A program made the position numbers and the translations under genes. A DNA stretch of 64,000 nucleotides from positions 245,898-309,897 of the forward strand of contig NW_006920890.1 of the NCBI RefSeq assembly GCF_000417875.1, written 5' to 3'. Under the pieces are notes generated by a model that had not been told where the DNA came from, ran no database searches, and saw only the letters and a program-made list of their open reading frames with translations. This DNA comes from Pseudozyma flocculosa PF-1. Lineage: Eukaryota; Basidiomycota; Ustilaginomycetes; Ustilaginales; Ustilaginaceae. Below, piece by piece: positions 31,801 to 41,501 of this stretch (position 1 is the stretch's first letter; each line of letters opens with the position of its first letter).

Positions 31801-32282
31801 NNNNNNNNNNNNNNNNNNNNNNNNNNNNNNNNNNNNNNNNNNNNNNNNNNNNNNNNNNNNNNNNNNNNNNNNNNNNNNNNNNNNNNNNNNNNNNNNNNNN
31901 NNNNNNNNNNNNNNNNNNNNNNNNNNNNNNNNNNNNNNNNNNNNNNNNNNNNNNNNNNNNNNNNNNNNNNNNNNNNNNNNNNNNNNNNNNNNNNNNNNNN
32001 NNNNNNNNNNNNNNNNNNNNNNNNNNNNNNNNNNNNNNNNNNNNNNNNNNNNNNNNNNNNNNNNNNNNNNNNNNNNNNNNNNNNNNNNNNNNNNNNNNNN
32101 NNNNNNNNNNNNNNNNNNNNNNNNNNNNNNNNNNNNNNNNNNNNNNNNNNNNNNNNNNNNNNNNNNNNNNNNNNNNNNNNNNNNNNNNNNNNNNNNNNNN
32201 NNNNNNNNNNNNNNNNNNNNNNNNNNNNNNNNNNNNNNNNNNNNNNNNNNNNNNNNNNNNNNNNNNNNNNNNNNNNNNNNNN
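31801..32282. other. Assembly gap (482 N)
   Basis: An uninterrupted run of N. The right flank is CGTCGTCGTCG followed by a G12-13 run at ~32,311-32,323, and the left flank is very GC-rich, so a low-complexity or hairpin-forming sequence probably stopped the reads. The true gap size may differ. Confidence 0.99.
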
Positions 32283-33359
32283 CGTCGTCGTCGTTCGGGG
32301 TCGGTGGTCGGGGGGGGGGGGGCGGCCGGGAAAGGTTGCAATCGACGGCGGCGATGGTCGGCAGCGTCCCGTCCGTCGTCGGACCGCCGTCCGTCCGCAC
32401 GTGTTTGCCCGCCAACGCCAGGTCCGTCCGTCCGTCTCTTCGGTCGCATCGGCCCTGGACTCGACCCGTCCAACTAGCCAGAGCATCAGCAACGCTCTAT
32501 CTGATCTCATCCACCTCTCCTCTCCTCGCCTCTGTCAGAAGGCTGCACGATCGCCAAGACCGAGGTGCGCTCGTCGTTGATCCGACGCTCGAGATCTTCT
32601 CACGAACCCCCCCCCAAACGACGATGAAAGGGTGCAAGCAGCAAGGGGGTTTGGGTCAAGATCGACATGGTCGGCGCTCCATGTGTTGGTTTGACCCAGC
32701 AGCAGCAGCGTGTAACGTGTTCCGTTGCCCCGGGACCGGCAGGTTTGGCCAGCACGCTCCGGCAATATGCGCCAGCTGCCTTCATGCCCCGCCTGCCTCG
32801 TCATCCCGGCCTGCTACCCTTCGTCATCAGGAGCGGAAGGATGGCCTCCGAACACGCACCAGCAGCCAGCCTCACGGCGGCACCGCGGGGGAAGAGACGA
32901 TGGCGCACCTGCTCGCATGCTCGAGGTGGGGTCATGCCACCCCCCTCGTCTTTCGCGCCGCGGCATAAAAACGTCGAATGCCAGAGAGCCCTCCTGTAGC
33001 CTGTGCAGGCCTGCCTCGTGTCGTCGTTGCTCCCCGATCCACAAAGGGGCCTTCATGCACTCAGAGGCAGGCTATGTAGCCATCGAAGCGGTGGAAGCGA
33101 TCCACAGATCCCCCATCTGTTGTCGAGTCGGACGTCGCGTCTTGCATCCCTCGATCGAGCTTGCCACCTCGTCCACGCCTGTCCGCGGATCGTCTCGTCC
33201 TCGACAAGACGGACACTGATGTCCCAAGCAGCCGCCAGCGCTTCCGCAGCAACACCGTCAAACCCGTCGACGTCAACCTTCTTCTAGATTATCGCTTGGC
33301 GGCCGACGTGCAACAAGTAGCAACAAAGACAATGGCGGGAATCAAGCGACTGCACCGCT

Positions 33360-35354
33360 CTAAAAGTCCATGCCGAGGAGGTCCGGGTTGGTCTGCTCGA
33401 CGTGCCGCACCGCCTCTCCAAACAGCCCGTTGACCCACGCAAACCACGGCCGGGTAAAGTCGGTGGCGTTGGACACATTGATGCTCTCGTGCAGCAGGCC
33501 CGTGCCCGCCGTCGTGTTGCGCAGCAGGCTCAGCGCATCCCGCTGCTCGTCGGCGTCCGACGTCGTGAGGATCTGCATGATCCGCGACATGGGCTGTCGA
33601 GGTGGTGGTGGTGGTGGTGGTGGTCATGATTGGCCGAGAGGGACAGGGACCGGGTGAGGTAAGGTGAGCACAGCATTCGTGGGCAGCCCGCCTCGATCTC
33701 GCGGGCATCGGCACGTCGTACTCACCCAAGCGTATCCCCAGCCGACGTGGGGCCCTCCGATGCCGCTAAAGTCCTTGTCGCCGAAGAACCACTTGTTGGT
33801 CCTCTTGTCGAGCACCGCCTTGCGCGTGCGCTGGTAAGTCTCGTCGTCCTTGTCCACGTAGCCCAGGTAGGGCAGGCTGAGCAGGCTGGGCACGTTGGCA
33901 TCGTCCATAAAGTAGCTCGAGCCGTAGCCGTCGACCTCGAATGCGTACACGTTGCCCGCGTCGATGACGCCGTCGACGGCCTTGCGCGGCAGCACGGCCC
34001 ACTCGTCGATGGCGGCGCGGATCTCCTGGGCAAAGTCGCGCGCATTGGAGGCGACGTCCTGCATCGCCTCGACGCCGTCGAGGAGCGGCGCCAGCTTCTC
34101 GAGCGCCACGGCCAGCTGCGCATTCGAGGGGATCAGGAAGGGCAGCACCGTCGAGTCGTCCGAGGGCCGGAAGCCGCTCTTGACCAAGCCGGTGCGCTTG
34201 CCCGGCTCGCCCCATCCCTTGTCGGCCTTTGTCTCGGAGGCGGAGCGGTCGAGGCGCTGGAAGCGGTAGACGCCGCCCTGGAAGCTGCCGAAGCGCTGCG
34301 CCCATTCCGAGTCGCGCGACGTGAGGTGGGGCGGCAGCATCGTGGTCGAGTTGGCCTTCTCCCACGCCTCGTGCTCCTCGACCGAGCCGCGCTGCTGCGA
34401 CCGCAGCGTGTCGATGGCCATGCGCACGGCGCGCTGCCACGTCTTGTTGTCCACAAAGTCCTTGCGGCCGCTCGTCTCGGCGAGGAGCGAGGGCAGGCGG
34501 AGGTGGGCGGCGAGCGAGTCGACCTCGTACTTGATCTCCCACACGTAGATGCCGTCGTTGCCCTTGACCTTGCTGTACGAGGCGGGCGGAGCGGGCAGGT
34601 AGTGGCCCTTTTGGCCGGGCGGCGGCGGCAGCACCCAGTCGGCGTCCGGGTTGGAGCCGTTGACCGCCTGGTTCTTTTCGTGGACGATGGTGGCGCTCTT
34701 GGGCGGGCCAAACGAGTTGGCGTAGGGGTGGGTGAGGACCTGCTGGGCCTGCTGGTAGAGGAGGCCGAGGGCGAGGCGGTAGAGCTTGTTCCACTCTTCA
34801 TCACCCCGCTTGTAGGGCGCCGGCGGAGTCTCGAGGAGGGGGAGGTAGGTGAAGAGCTGGTTGGTCGAGTCGCGAAGCCAGGCGGCGTTGATGTCACCGG
34901 TGATGATAAAGGAGCGCGGGAAGGCCTTTGCGTGGTCGTTCTGGTCGAGCTGGAGGTCGGTCCAGCCGACGGTGGTGTCGAGGGTGTTTGGGTAGGCGTT
35001 TGTGAAGATGCGCTTGAGGGCCGGGTCGCGGATCTTTGCCGTGATGCGCTCGATTTCGGCCTCGACAATCTTGCTGACGAAGCGGCGCTTGCCCTTGTGC
35101 GGCCTGGCGTTGGGCAGCTTGTCGAGGGGCAGGTCAGGCTTGACGGGCGGGAACTTGTACGCCGGGTCTCCGCTGGCGTCGGTGGTGGCCTGGCCTGGCT
35201 CGCGAGCCTCGAGGAGGATGTCGGCCGACCGCTCGTAGAGGCCGCCGAGGACCTGCTGGCCGTGGGCGTCGGCCGCGCTGGGGAGGGCCGAGGCCGAGTA
35301 GCTGCCCAGCGCAAGGGCGAGGGCGAGGTAGCGCGAGAGGGCGAGCGTCTTCAT
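33360..35354 (-). CDS. Secreted GH125 exo-alpha-1,6-mannosidase-like enzyme
   Basis: Exons 35354-33726 and 33593-33360 (donor GTGAGT, acceptor CAG, phase 0) give 620 residues. Glycoside hydrolase family 125 enzymes are metal-independent exo-alpha-1,6-mannosidases that trim mannans and N-glycans. Residues 1-23 are a signal peptide (MKTLALSRYLALALALGSYS…). Family blocks are GDINAAWLRDSTNQLFTY (153-170), SGFRPSDDS (393-401, proposed catalytic region), then YFMDDANVPSLLSLPYLG and NKWFFGDKDFSGIGGPHVGW. The short second exon supplies the C-terminal helices (PMSRIMQILTTSDADEQRD…DLLGMDF). The length fits the family. The intron contains a (CCA)n tract just before the acceptor. On the minus strand a TATAAG lies ~180 bp upstream of the ATG. 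Confidence 0.94.
33600..33624. repeat. GGT microsatellite in the GH125 intron
   Basis: Seven GGT units on the plus strand read as a (CCA)n pyrimidine-rich tract directly before the CTCGACAG acceptor of the GH125 intron. The repeat may therefore act as the polypyrimidine tract. Confidence 0.85.
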
Positions 35355-35530
35355 GGCGGGGCGACGGTCAGAATCTTGAGGACTATCCTTTGAGGTGGTG
35401 ATGGTGGCGGCTCGGAGCGGGCCCAGTGAGCGGAACGACGGTTCCAGGAAGGGATGGGGAGGCTGGATGCGGGGGCTGCAGGCTAAGAGAGGGCGACGGG
35501 GGCATGAACCCTCCGAGTCGCGCGTCGAGT

Positions 35531-35537
35531 CTTATAC
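35531..35537 (-). promoter_or_regulatory. TATA-like element of the GH125 gene
   Basis: The minus strand reads GTATAAG about 180 bp before the GH125 ATG, an acceptable distance for a fungal promoter. Confidence 0.4.
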
Positions 35538-36227
35538 GCCGTGGTGCTCGTCTCTACCATCTCTTCGCCCTCCGAGGTGGGGTAGGGATGGTGTGCCGCA
35601 TGGCAGCCATGCTGCTGAGCCGTCGTCTGATCTGCAGATAGATCGACGTGCCATCAACGGCGGTGTAGGCGCTGCTCCGGGCGAGCGAGGCTAGACTCGG
35701 CGAGGTGGTTGTGTGGGGGAGGCCGCGCTCGTCACCGGCGAACTCTCTGGCCGTCTCAACGACAGCCAGCAGCGCAGCCGAAGGGACGGCCCAGGACACC
35801 GGCCAACGAGATCGTATCTGCACGGTACCGCTGCGAGATGCGGCCGCGGCTGCGGTCGTACGTATGTCTTGCAGGCCCAAGCCGGGCAGAACTGCCGGTT
35901 CCACCTCTTCATAACCTTTGTTGTAATGGAGAGCGGCGTACGTACTGTACGCTGACCGTGCCTGGACCATGGTACGTAACGAGGCAAGAGGGCGGTCGGG
36001 TGGAAGGAAGCCAACCCCGGATGTGGATGCGCTCGACGTTGGGGCGAGGCAGGCCAGGCGAGGACCGTTTGTCTGGCCGCACGCAGCGGCCCCAGAGCGG
36101 AGGCCTGCAGCCCCTCCGCCTTTTACGGTGAGGCCAGGCGTGCGGGGCAGAGTCGCCCCTCACCGGCGAAATCGGCGGGCGAGCGGAGCCGAAATTGCTC
36201 AACCCCCTCTGCCCATCCTGCGATGGG

Positions 36228-36469
36228 TGACAGCTGTAGAATTTCGGTTCCGAGCTCAAAATCGAAAAATCGGGCTTGCCTCGCAATCCTTGACAGCCCG
36301 ATCGTTCTGCAACCTGTCTTATACAGCCCGATCGAACAACTTCGACAGACTGGAGGGCGCGGCTCCGAATCCAGGCGATGCCTGACAGCCGATTTTTCCT
36401 TCTGACATGTGTCTTGTTCCCCGATTCGAAAAATCACCCGATCCATTGCCTGGCGATTGACAGCTGTCA
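36228..36469. promoter_or_regulatory. Cluster of TGACAG and CGAAAAATC motifs
   Basis: TGACAGCTGT (36228), TGACAGCCCG (36291), TGACAGCCGATTTTT (36383) and the perfect 12-bp palindrome TGACAGCTGTCA (36458-36469) occur within 242 bp. CAGCCCGATCG is repeated 30 bp apart (36294 and 36324). TCGAAAAATC appears at about 36262 and 36425, and its complement (GATTTTT) at 36391. The cluster has lower GC than its surroundings. It could be a regulatory module or a remnant of a short repeat element. Confidence 0.4.
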
Positions 36470-37324
36470 TGCTTACGTCAACCCAACGCGATGCGCTCAA
36501 ACCCTCCATCTCGGAGCCGACCGAGGCGCAAGCAGGCGACTCGACCACCTTGCTTTTCGCTCTTGTTTTCGAGCGGCTTTTCGACAACCACCGCTTGGGT
36601 TGGAGCCGTGGATGTCCCATTCACCTTTCGGGTTGTCGCGATCTGATCAAGACCCCGCTGCTGTGGTCCATCGAGCGGCCGAGCAGCGTCGGTCGCGCAC
36701 CGAAGAACTAGTAGTGGCCACAGAGAACGCTAGAGCATCGGTCAGCCTTCGACGACCTGCTCGTGCTCGAGTCCAGCACGTCGACGTAACAAGGGCGGAA
36801 GCCACCATCGCTATAGGATCAGCGAGATGGTCGAGGCAAACACGCGAGGCAGGTGGCATGGCGGCCTGGAGACGGAGGCGAGCTCGTCGCGAAAACACCT
36901 GCCGACCGCCGACGACTGCAAAAGATCGCAGAGATGCGTCGAGAGCGCGGGACGAGGCAGACAGACAGACGCGCGCGCTGATGTGGTTTCATGCCTGGTT
37001 GTGCTGGATTGCTGGTAGCTGGCGCCCTGGTTCGATCGCCGTGGTAAAGGGTGGTAGTAGTAGTACAGGAGAGGACAAAACGAGACCGAAAAAAGGAGAA
37101 GATGAAGAGAAGCCGGGAAGGGGTGCGGGTGGTGCGCTACAGTGTACGGAGCCGGAAGGATGCGCACGCAGGCCTACAGAGGGCGCTGGTACCTAGCGGC
37201 TCGGGAGGGAGGGAAAGACCCAACATGGCGGCGGGGGCCACAGGGCCGAAGAGGGAGAGAGAGGAGATGCGAGGGATGCGCGCGAAGACAGAGAGGGGGG
37301 AAGCGGATGCTAGCCGCGACGCGC

Positions 37325-37846
37325 CTACTCCTGCGAGGCAGCGCCCTTCTTGCCGGGCTTGCCGCTCTTGGCGGGGAGGAGCTCGCTCTGGATGAAGGGG
37401 AGGACACCACCCTGCGAGATGGTGACGCCGCCGAGCAGCTTGTTGAGCTCCTCGTCGTTCCTGATGGCGAGCTGAAGGTGACGCGGGATGATACGCGACT
37501 TCTTGTTGTCACGCGCGGCGTTGCCGGCAAGCTCGAGGATCTCGGCGGCGAGGTACTCGAGGACGGCAGCGAGGTAGACTGTCGATGCGAGCAAGGCACA
37601 GGAGGACGGCACAGGACGGTCAGCGACCATGATCACCCAAACAGCGATGGTGCCAACGGCGAGCAAGCACGCTAGCGACCAAGACTCACCGGGAGCACCG
37701 GCACCGATACGCTGGGCGTAGTTGCCCTTGCGGAGCAGACGGTGGATACGGCCGACGGGGAACTGGAGACCGGCCTTGGCCGAGCGCGACTGCGACTTGG
37801 ACGAGGCGTCACCGGCCTTGCCACCAGACTTGCCACCGGAAGACAT
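37325..37846 (-). CDS. H2A: Histone H2A
   Basis: Exons 37846-37690 and 37578-37325 (donor GTGAGT, acceptor CAG, phase 1) give 136 residues. The core is a canonical H2[60 protein letters not shown] and [20 protein letters not shown]. The acidic-patch residues ([15 protein letters not shown]) are intact. The tail ends GKKGAASQE, so the Ser-Gln-Glu site phosphorylated by ATM/ATR-type kinases (gamma-H2A) is present without the usual final hydrophobic residue. It acts in the nucleosome with H2B, whose gene is divergent 1.4 kb away. Confidence 0.99.
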   Translation of the reverse strand: MSSGGKSGGKAGDASSKSQSRSAKAGLQFPVGRIHRLLRKGNYAQRIGAGAPGESWSLACLLAVGTIAVWVIMVADRPVPSSCALLASTVYLAAVLEYLAAEILELAGNAARDNKKSRIIPRHLQLAIRNDEELNKLLGGVTISQGGVLPFIQSELLPAKSGKPGKKGAASQE

Positions 37847-37990
37847 TGTTGCGAGAGTTGTGTAGGGGTGGGTGGGGTTGGGAGAGGGTTTGTGGGCGTT
37901 GTGTGCGTTGAAGGGCGAAGGCGAGATAGCTTGGTGATGGGCGAGTAGAGGGGAGGGGAGAGAGCAGGGTGGAGGGAGTCGAGAAGGTGG

Positions 37991-38002
37991 CAGGGTTTTA
38001 TC
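37991..38002 (-). promoter_or_regulatory. TATA/AACCCT-like element of H2A
   Basis: The minus strand reads GATAAAACCCTG about 150 bp before the H2A ATG. It combines a TATA-like ATAAAA with AACCCT, the core of the histone box known from fission yeast; the second similarity may be chance. Confidence 0.4.
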
Positions 38003-38318
38003 AGCGAGGCGACCGATGCAGCCGGGGCTGGCAGGGGCCAGTGGACAACGGGCAACGAGGGCCAGCAGGACAGGCGGGCGGGGGCCAAGCGGCCGACGCG
38101 CGGAAGCCCCAGCGGAGGCGGAGAGGGGACTCTGGCGCGAGGCCGAGGAGACGCGTCGAGCAGCAGATCGAGGCGGACGGGCAGAGGCGGGAGGAGGCCG
38201 GCCCATGCAGCCAGCCCAGCAGGCAGGTTGGTTGACGCTGCCCGGCGTGGAGGTGAACGTGATTTTTTTCTGGACGCTCGCCCGCACGTCATTCGACGGG
38301 CCAATCACAGCGAGGCAA

Positions 38319-38381
38319 GCAATTCGGGTCGACGCTTTATTGTCGACGGTCGACGCCGTCGACACCGTCGACCCTAATTGC
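38319..38381. promoter_or_regulatory. Histone promoter inverted-repeat element A
   Basis: The left arm GCAATTCGGGTCGACG (38319-38334) and right arm CCGTCGACCCTAATTGC (38365-38381) are reverse complements apart from one or two bases. The spacer between them contains further GTCGAC palindromes. Confidence 0.6.
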
Positions 38382-38603
38382 CCCTCCCGCCCGCTGGCGC
38401 CCCCCCTTGCCCGCCATCGTCCTCGATCCCATCCGGTCCTTGCCGTCGTCGTTATCCCAGAGAGTAGCTGCGCCTGTCACATAGAGTGGCTCAGACTACG
38501 AACGAGGCGATGGTGTGGGCGGACTCGAGGCAGGCAAGGGAGGATGGGGCAGAGGGAGGGAGGGCATGGCTGACGACGTCTTCCGTCGTCGCCAGCTGAG
38601 GGT

Positions 38604-38646
38604 GAGAATTAGGGTCGACGGTTGGTCGACGTCGACCCGAATTGCC
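38604..38646. promoter_or_regulatory. Histone promoter inverted-repeat element B
   Basis: The left arm GAATTAGGGTCGACGG and right arm GTCGACCCGAATTGCC form the same composite as element A with a shorter spacer (about 10 bp). Both arms share the core AATT-N-GGGTCGAC. Confidence 0.6.
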
Positions 38647-38684
38647 TTGTCTGGCGGGGGCCTCGGCCAGACGTGGGCGAGGGA

Positions 38685-38728
38685 GGCAATTAATGTCGAT
38701 TATTGTCGACGCGTCGACTCGAATTCCC
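38685..38728. promoter_or_regulatory. Histone promoter inverted-repeat element C
   Basis: A degenerate copy: GGCAATTAATGTCGA on the left, GCGTCGACTCGAATTCCC on the right, with GTCGAC repeated inside. A further single right arm (GACTCGAATTTCCG) occurs at 38856-38869. Confidence 0.5.
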
Positions 38729-39099
38729 GAAAGAAAATCACGGGCATCGATCTGCGAGCCAGCGAGCCAGCGGAAAAAAAATCACGGGCGAGACCCGGCA
38801 GGCAGGGGCAGGCGGCCTGCAGGAGGACCGACGCGCTCGCGTTCAGAGCCTGGCCGACTCGAATTTCCGCCCCTGGGCCGTCTGCCTGCTTGGCTGCCTC
38901 TGCCCCGGCAGCACGGCCAACGCGATGGTGCACCCTGCCTGCCTGCCTGCCTAGGCGCAGCAGCAGCAGCAGCAGCCTGGCCTGACCAGCCCAGCTGCCG
39001 CCCTCCGTCGCTGCCCGGCCCTGGCCCTTGGCCGCCCTTACCGAGCGGACGCGTCCCTCAGCTCGCCCGCCCCGTCGCTGCTGGCAGGTCCGCAAGAGG

Positions 39100-39107
39100 T
39101 ACATAAC
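39100..39107 (+). promoter_or_regulatory. Weak TATA-like element of H2B
   Basis: TACATAAC occurs 142-149 bp before the H2B ATG, followed by a CT-rich leader. The match is poor; its position mirrors that of the H2A element. Confidence 0.3.
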
Positions 39108-39248
39108 CTCGCCCTTTCGCGTCAGCCTCCATCAACCTCCCCTCCCTCTCTCTCTCCTCATCATCGCCAACGCCGCCTCCTCGCCTTCAAACCTTCAACG
39201 CACACCTTTTCTCTCACCCAAGCCCACCACCCAACTCCTTCGCCCAAC

Positions 39249-39778
39249 ATGCCCCCGAAGCCCGCTGAGAAGAAGCCCTCGTCCACCGCCGGCAAGGCCC
39301 CCGCCTCGTCTGCTGGCAAGGCCCCCTCGGAGGCCGCCAAGAAGACGTCCAAGGCCCCCGCCAAGTCGGGAGACAAGAAGAAGTCCAAGTCGGTGCGCAA
39401 GGAGACCTACTCGACCTACATCTACCGTGTCCTCAAGCAGGTCCACCCCGACACTGGTATCTCGAACAAGGCCATGGCCAGTGAGTGTCGCCGGTTCTCC
39501 GGCTTCCCTGGGCTCCACCTCTTTCCCGCTGCAGTCGATCCTGACCCCCCTTCGCGATCCTCTGCGCTCTACCACCTCCAGTTCTCAACTCGTTCGTCCA
39601 GGACATCTTTGAGCGCATCGCCACCGAGGCCTCGAAGCTCGCCTCGTACAACAAGAAGAGCACCATCTCGTCGCGAGAGATCCAGACGGCCGTCCGCCTC
39701 ATCCTCCCCGGCGAGCTCTCCAAGCACGCCATCTCTGAGGGCACCAAGTCGGTCACCAAGTTCTCGAGCTCCAAGTAA
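39249..39778 (+). CDS. H2B: Histone H2B
   Basis: Exons 39249-39480 and 39582-39778 (donor GTGAGT, acceptor CCAG, phase 1) give 142 residues. The Lys/Ala/Pro-rich tail ([18 protein letters not shown]…) leads into the histone fold: [21 protein letters not shown], then [19 protein letters not shown], then [19 protein letters not shown], and finally [20 protein letters not shown]. The C-terminal helix contains the ubiquitination-site context (VTKFSSSK). The intron lies in the same part of the fold as expected for basidiomycete H2B genes, though many smut genes lack introns. It pairs with the divergent H2A. Confidence 0.99.
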
Positions 39779-40339
39779 ACTTGGCGCTTCTCCTTCGGTC
39801 GTCGCACTCGTCCCGCGCATCCCACGCACCCATCCCCCTTCGCATATCTCCTGGCCGCATGCCATCCCCACCCACAACTCTGTCCGCCTCGAGCCAGCGG
39901 GCCGAGGGCATCCTGGCCACGGTCGGCGGCGCCGCCTCCTCTAGCTAGCGGCGTCGTCTGGCTCCTTGCACCCTCCACCGGGCGCTCGATCCTCCTTCTC
40001 TCTTTCCTCTTTTTGGTCGCGTTGTATCCCTTCTCTCTGTACTTTTACTCCCAGCGCCAGCTGACCCCGCGAGACATATCCAGCAGCAATCTGAGCCCAT
40101 CGGTCAAACCCATCCAGCACGCTTGCCTGTTTGACCGAAGAAGAGTGTCGGGACGCTCGCTCGCTCTGCCTTCGAGGGCCTTGACATGGACGCAGGATGA
40201 TGGTATAGAGTACAAGGCAGCAAGCAAGACGGCAGGGCAGCCGACAGGCGACGGTGATATGGCTGCGGCCCATCGTCGCCAGCGTGCTGCGGCGGCGGCG
40301 GAGGTGTGTACAGGGCGGTCGACGGGGTAGGCAGACGTG
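39779..40339. other. Convergent 3' region H2B / VPS24
   Basis: 561 bp between the H2B stop and the VPS24 stop. It contains CT-rich H2B downstream sequence (39,980-40,040) and nothing recognisable as a gene or as a metazoan-type histone stem-loop. Confidence 0.5.
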
Positions 40340-41501
40340 TCAGCCCCGCAGCAGTCCGTCGAGGGCGTCCTGCATCCTCTGCATGTCCTTGCGCTCCTCT
40401 TCCTCGCTGGCCTGCGGCTCGGGCTGGGCGAGGTCGGGGAGGTGGTCGGTGGTGCTCGCTTGCCCGAGCTTGCCTGGCGGCCGACCGGGAAGGAGCGGGG
40501 GATGGGCAGGAGGTAAGCATCGCAATCCAAGTGGGAGCAGCGGAAGGCAAAAGGGGCGAGGGCGAGTGTGGTGCGCGCGCGCGCTTACCGTCGGTGAGCT
40601 CAAAGAGGACCTTATCGACTTCGCCTTGCGCCTCTTCCTCCATCTCGTCCTCGTCCTCGCCCAGCACGCCCGAATCTAGCGTGTCGTCCAGCATCTCTTC
40701 CATGATGCCGGCCTGGTGGGGGATTGCAGTGCAGTCAGGGTAGTGTGCGGGTTTGAAGGCGAAGAGGGGTTCGTCAGGATCAGAGGCCATCGAGAGACAG
40801 GCCGGAGAGAGAGAGAGGAGCGGGAATGGGCGGCCGACGGCGACGCACCTTTGTCATCTCCATGCTCATCTCGCGCATCACCTTGGACACCTCAGGCAGC
40901 TTGACGAGCTGGTTCGAGAGCTTCATGATCTCGGTCGATTTGGACATGCTCCCGGTCACCTTGTACATGGCTGTCGCCGGATTTCGACGATGAATGGAGG
41001 GAGCGGGGCACAGTGTCGAGAGGTCAGTATCGTCTTGCTCGCGGGGCCCTGCCGCGACGAGCCGACTCAGGCAGGTCTTGCGCATCCCAGCCAGGGATCC
41101 AGCCAATGCCTCACCGAGCTGGTGCTGTAGCTGCAGGTTGATGCTGTTGAGCCTGGCCTTGCTGAGGGCGAGGCGATTCCGCTGTTTCCCGGCGCGGACG
41201 ACTTCCCTTGCGAGCACCTTTGCGTTTTTGGTGTCGCCCTTTTTGGCGAGCTTCTTGATCTCCATCTTGGTCTTGCTGGTGCCCTGGTCAATCTGGCGCA
41301 TCTCTCGGTCGAGCGCACGCTGCTCCGATCTCAGCTGCGACTGTACCGCCTTGACCCGTTCTGCGATGTCGAGCAGAGTGGGTGTGAGCGGATGCGACCG
41401 GGCCAAGACAGGAGCGGATAGGCGGGACCGGGGAAGGCAGGGGCTGCGGTCGTCTCACCTTCCTGCGTGGGTCCAAAGATGAACCGGTTGACCGCCTGCA
41501 T
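40340..41501 (-). CDS. VPS24: ESCRT-III subunit VPS24 (CHMP3)
   Basis: Five exons: 41501-41459, 41360-41115, 40970-40849, 40712-40589, 40473-40340. All junctions are GT-AG with consistent phase, giving 222 residues. VPS24 is an ESCRT-III subunit that assembles with VPS2 on endosomes to drive membrane scission. The short N-terminal helix (MQAVNRFIFGPTQEER) leads into the basic core helices (REMRQIDQGTSKTKMEIKKL, AREVVRAGKQRNRLALSKAR). Then come MYKVTGSMSKSTEIMKLSNQ and KLPEVSKVMREMSMEMTKAG, and an acidic helix (EDEDEMEEEAQGEVDKVLFE). The LFEL-T-G block and …GSMSKSTEIM separate it from VPS2/CHMP2. The C-terminus (KDMQRMQDALDGLLRG) fits an MIT-interacting motif for VPS4. It shares a divergent promoter with PIG-S. 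Confidence 0.92.

Larger units (their letters stand above)
29921..33359. other. Long intergenic region with assembly gap
   Basis: 3.4 kb between the lipase start (minus) and the GH125 stop (minus), including 482 N. No ORF carries a recognisable domain. The segment next to the lipase holds the (GGT)n tract and a TATA element and is taken as its promoter. GC-rich simple sequence (GCGGCG near 31,190, G runs at 31,720 and 32,310) surrounds the gap. A gene hidden inside the N run, or an exon flanking it, cannot be excluded. Confidence 0.5.
35355..37324. other. Intergenic region GH125 promoter / H2A 3' side
   Basis: 2 kb without a supportable gene. The first ~500 bp are the GH125 promoter. A clearly less GC-rich island at about 36,220-36,480 carries repeated TGACAG and CGAAAAATC motifs. 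ORFs of up to 272 codons in 36,378-37,196 show no domain and are matched by ORFs on the other strand. The stretch 36,990-37,320 is purine-rich (GAGAGGGGG-type) up to the H2A stop. Confidence 0.5.
37847..39248. promoter_or_regulatory. Bidirectional H2A-H2B promoter region
   Basis: A 1.4-kb spacer between the H2A and H2B starts. It contains a CCAAT box (38301-38305), three composite inverted-repeat elements built from AATT and GTCGAC (38319-38381, 38604-38646, 38685-38728), a related half-element (38856-38869), and three copies of an A-rich ATCACG motif (38258-38268 on the minus strand; 38733-38745 and 38775-38789 on the plus strand). TATA-like sequences lie ~150 bp before each ATG. ORFs inside it are not believed to be genes. 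Confidence 0.7.

Noticed and set aside
31401..32510. ORFs that run through the N gap
   Set aside because: Open only because N positions were translated as X; they cannot be evaluated.
37020..37045. Possible tRNA B box (GGTTCGATC)
   Set aside because: No matching A box, acceptor stem or anticodon arm could be built around it.
36378..37196. 272-codon plus-strand ORF
   Set aside because: No recognisable domain, crosses the motif cluster and purine-rich H2A downstream region, and opposite frames are equally open.
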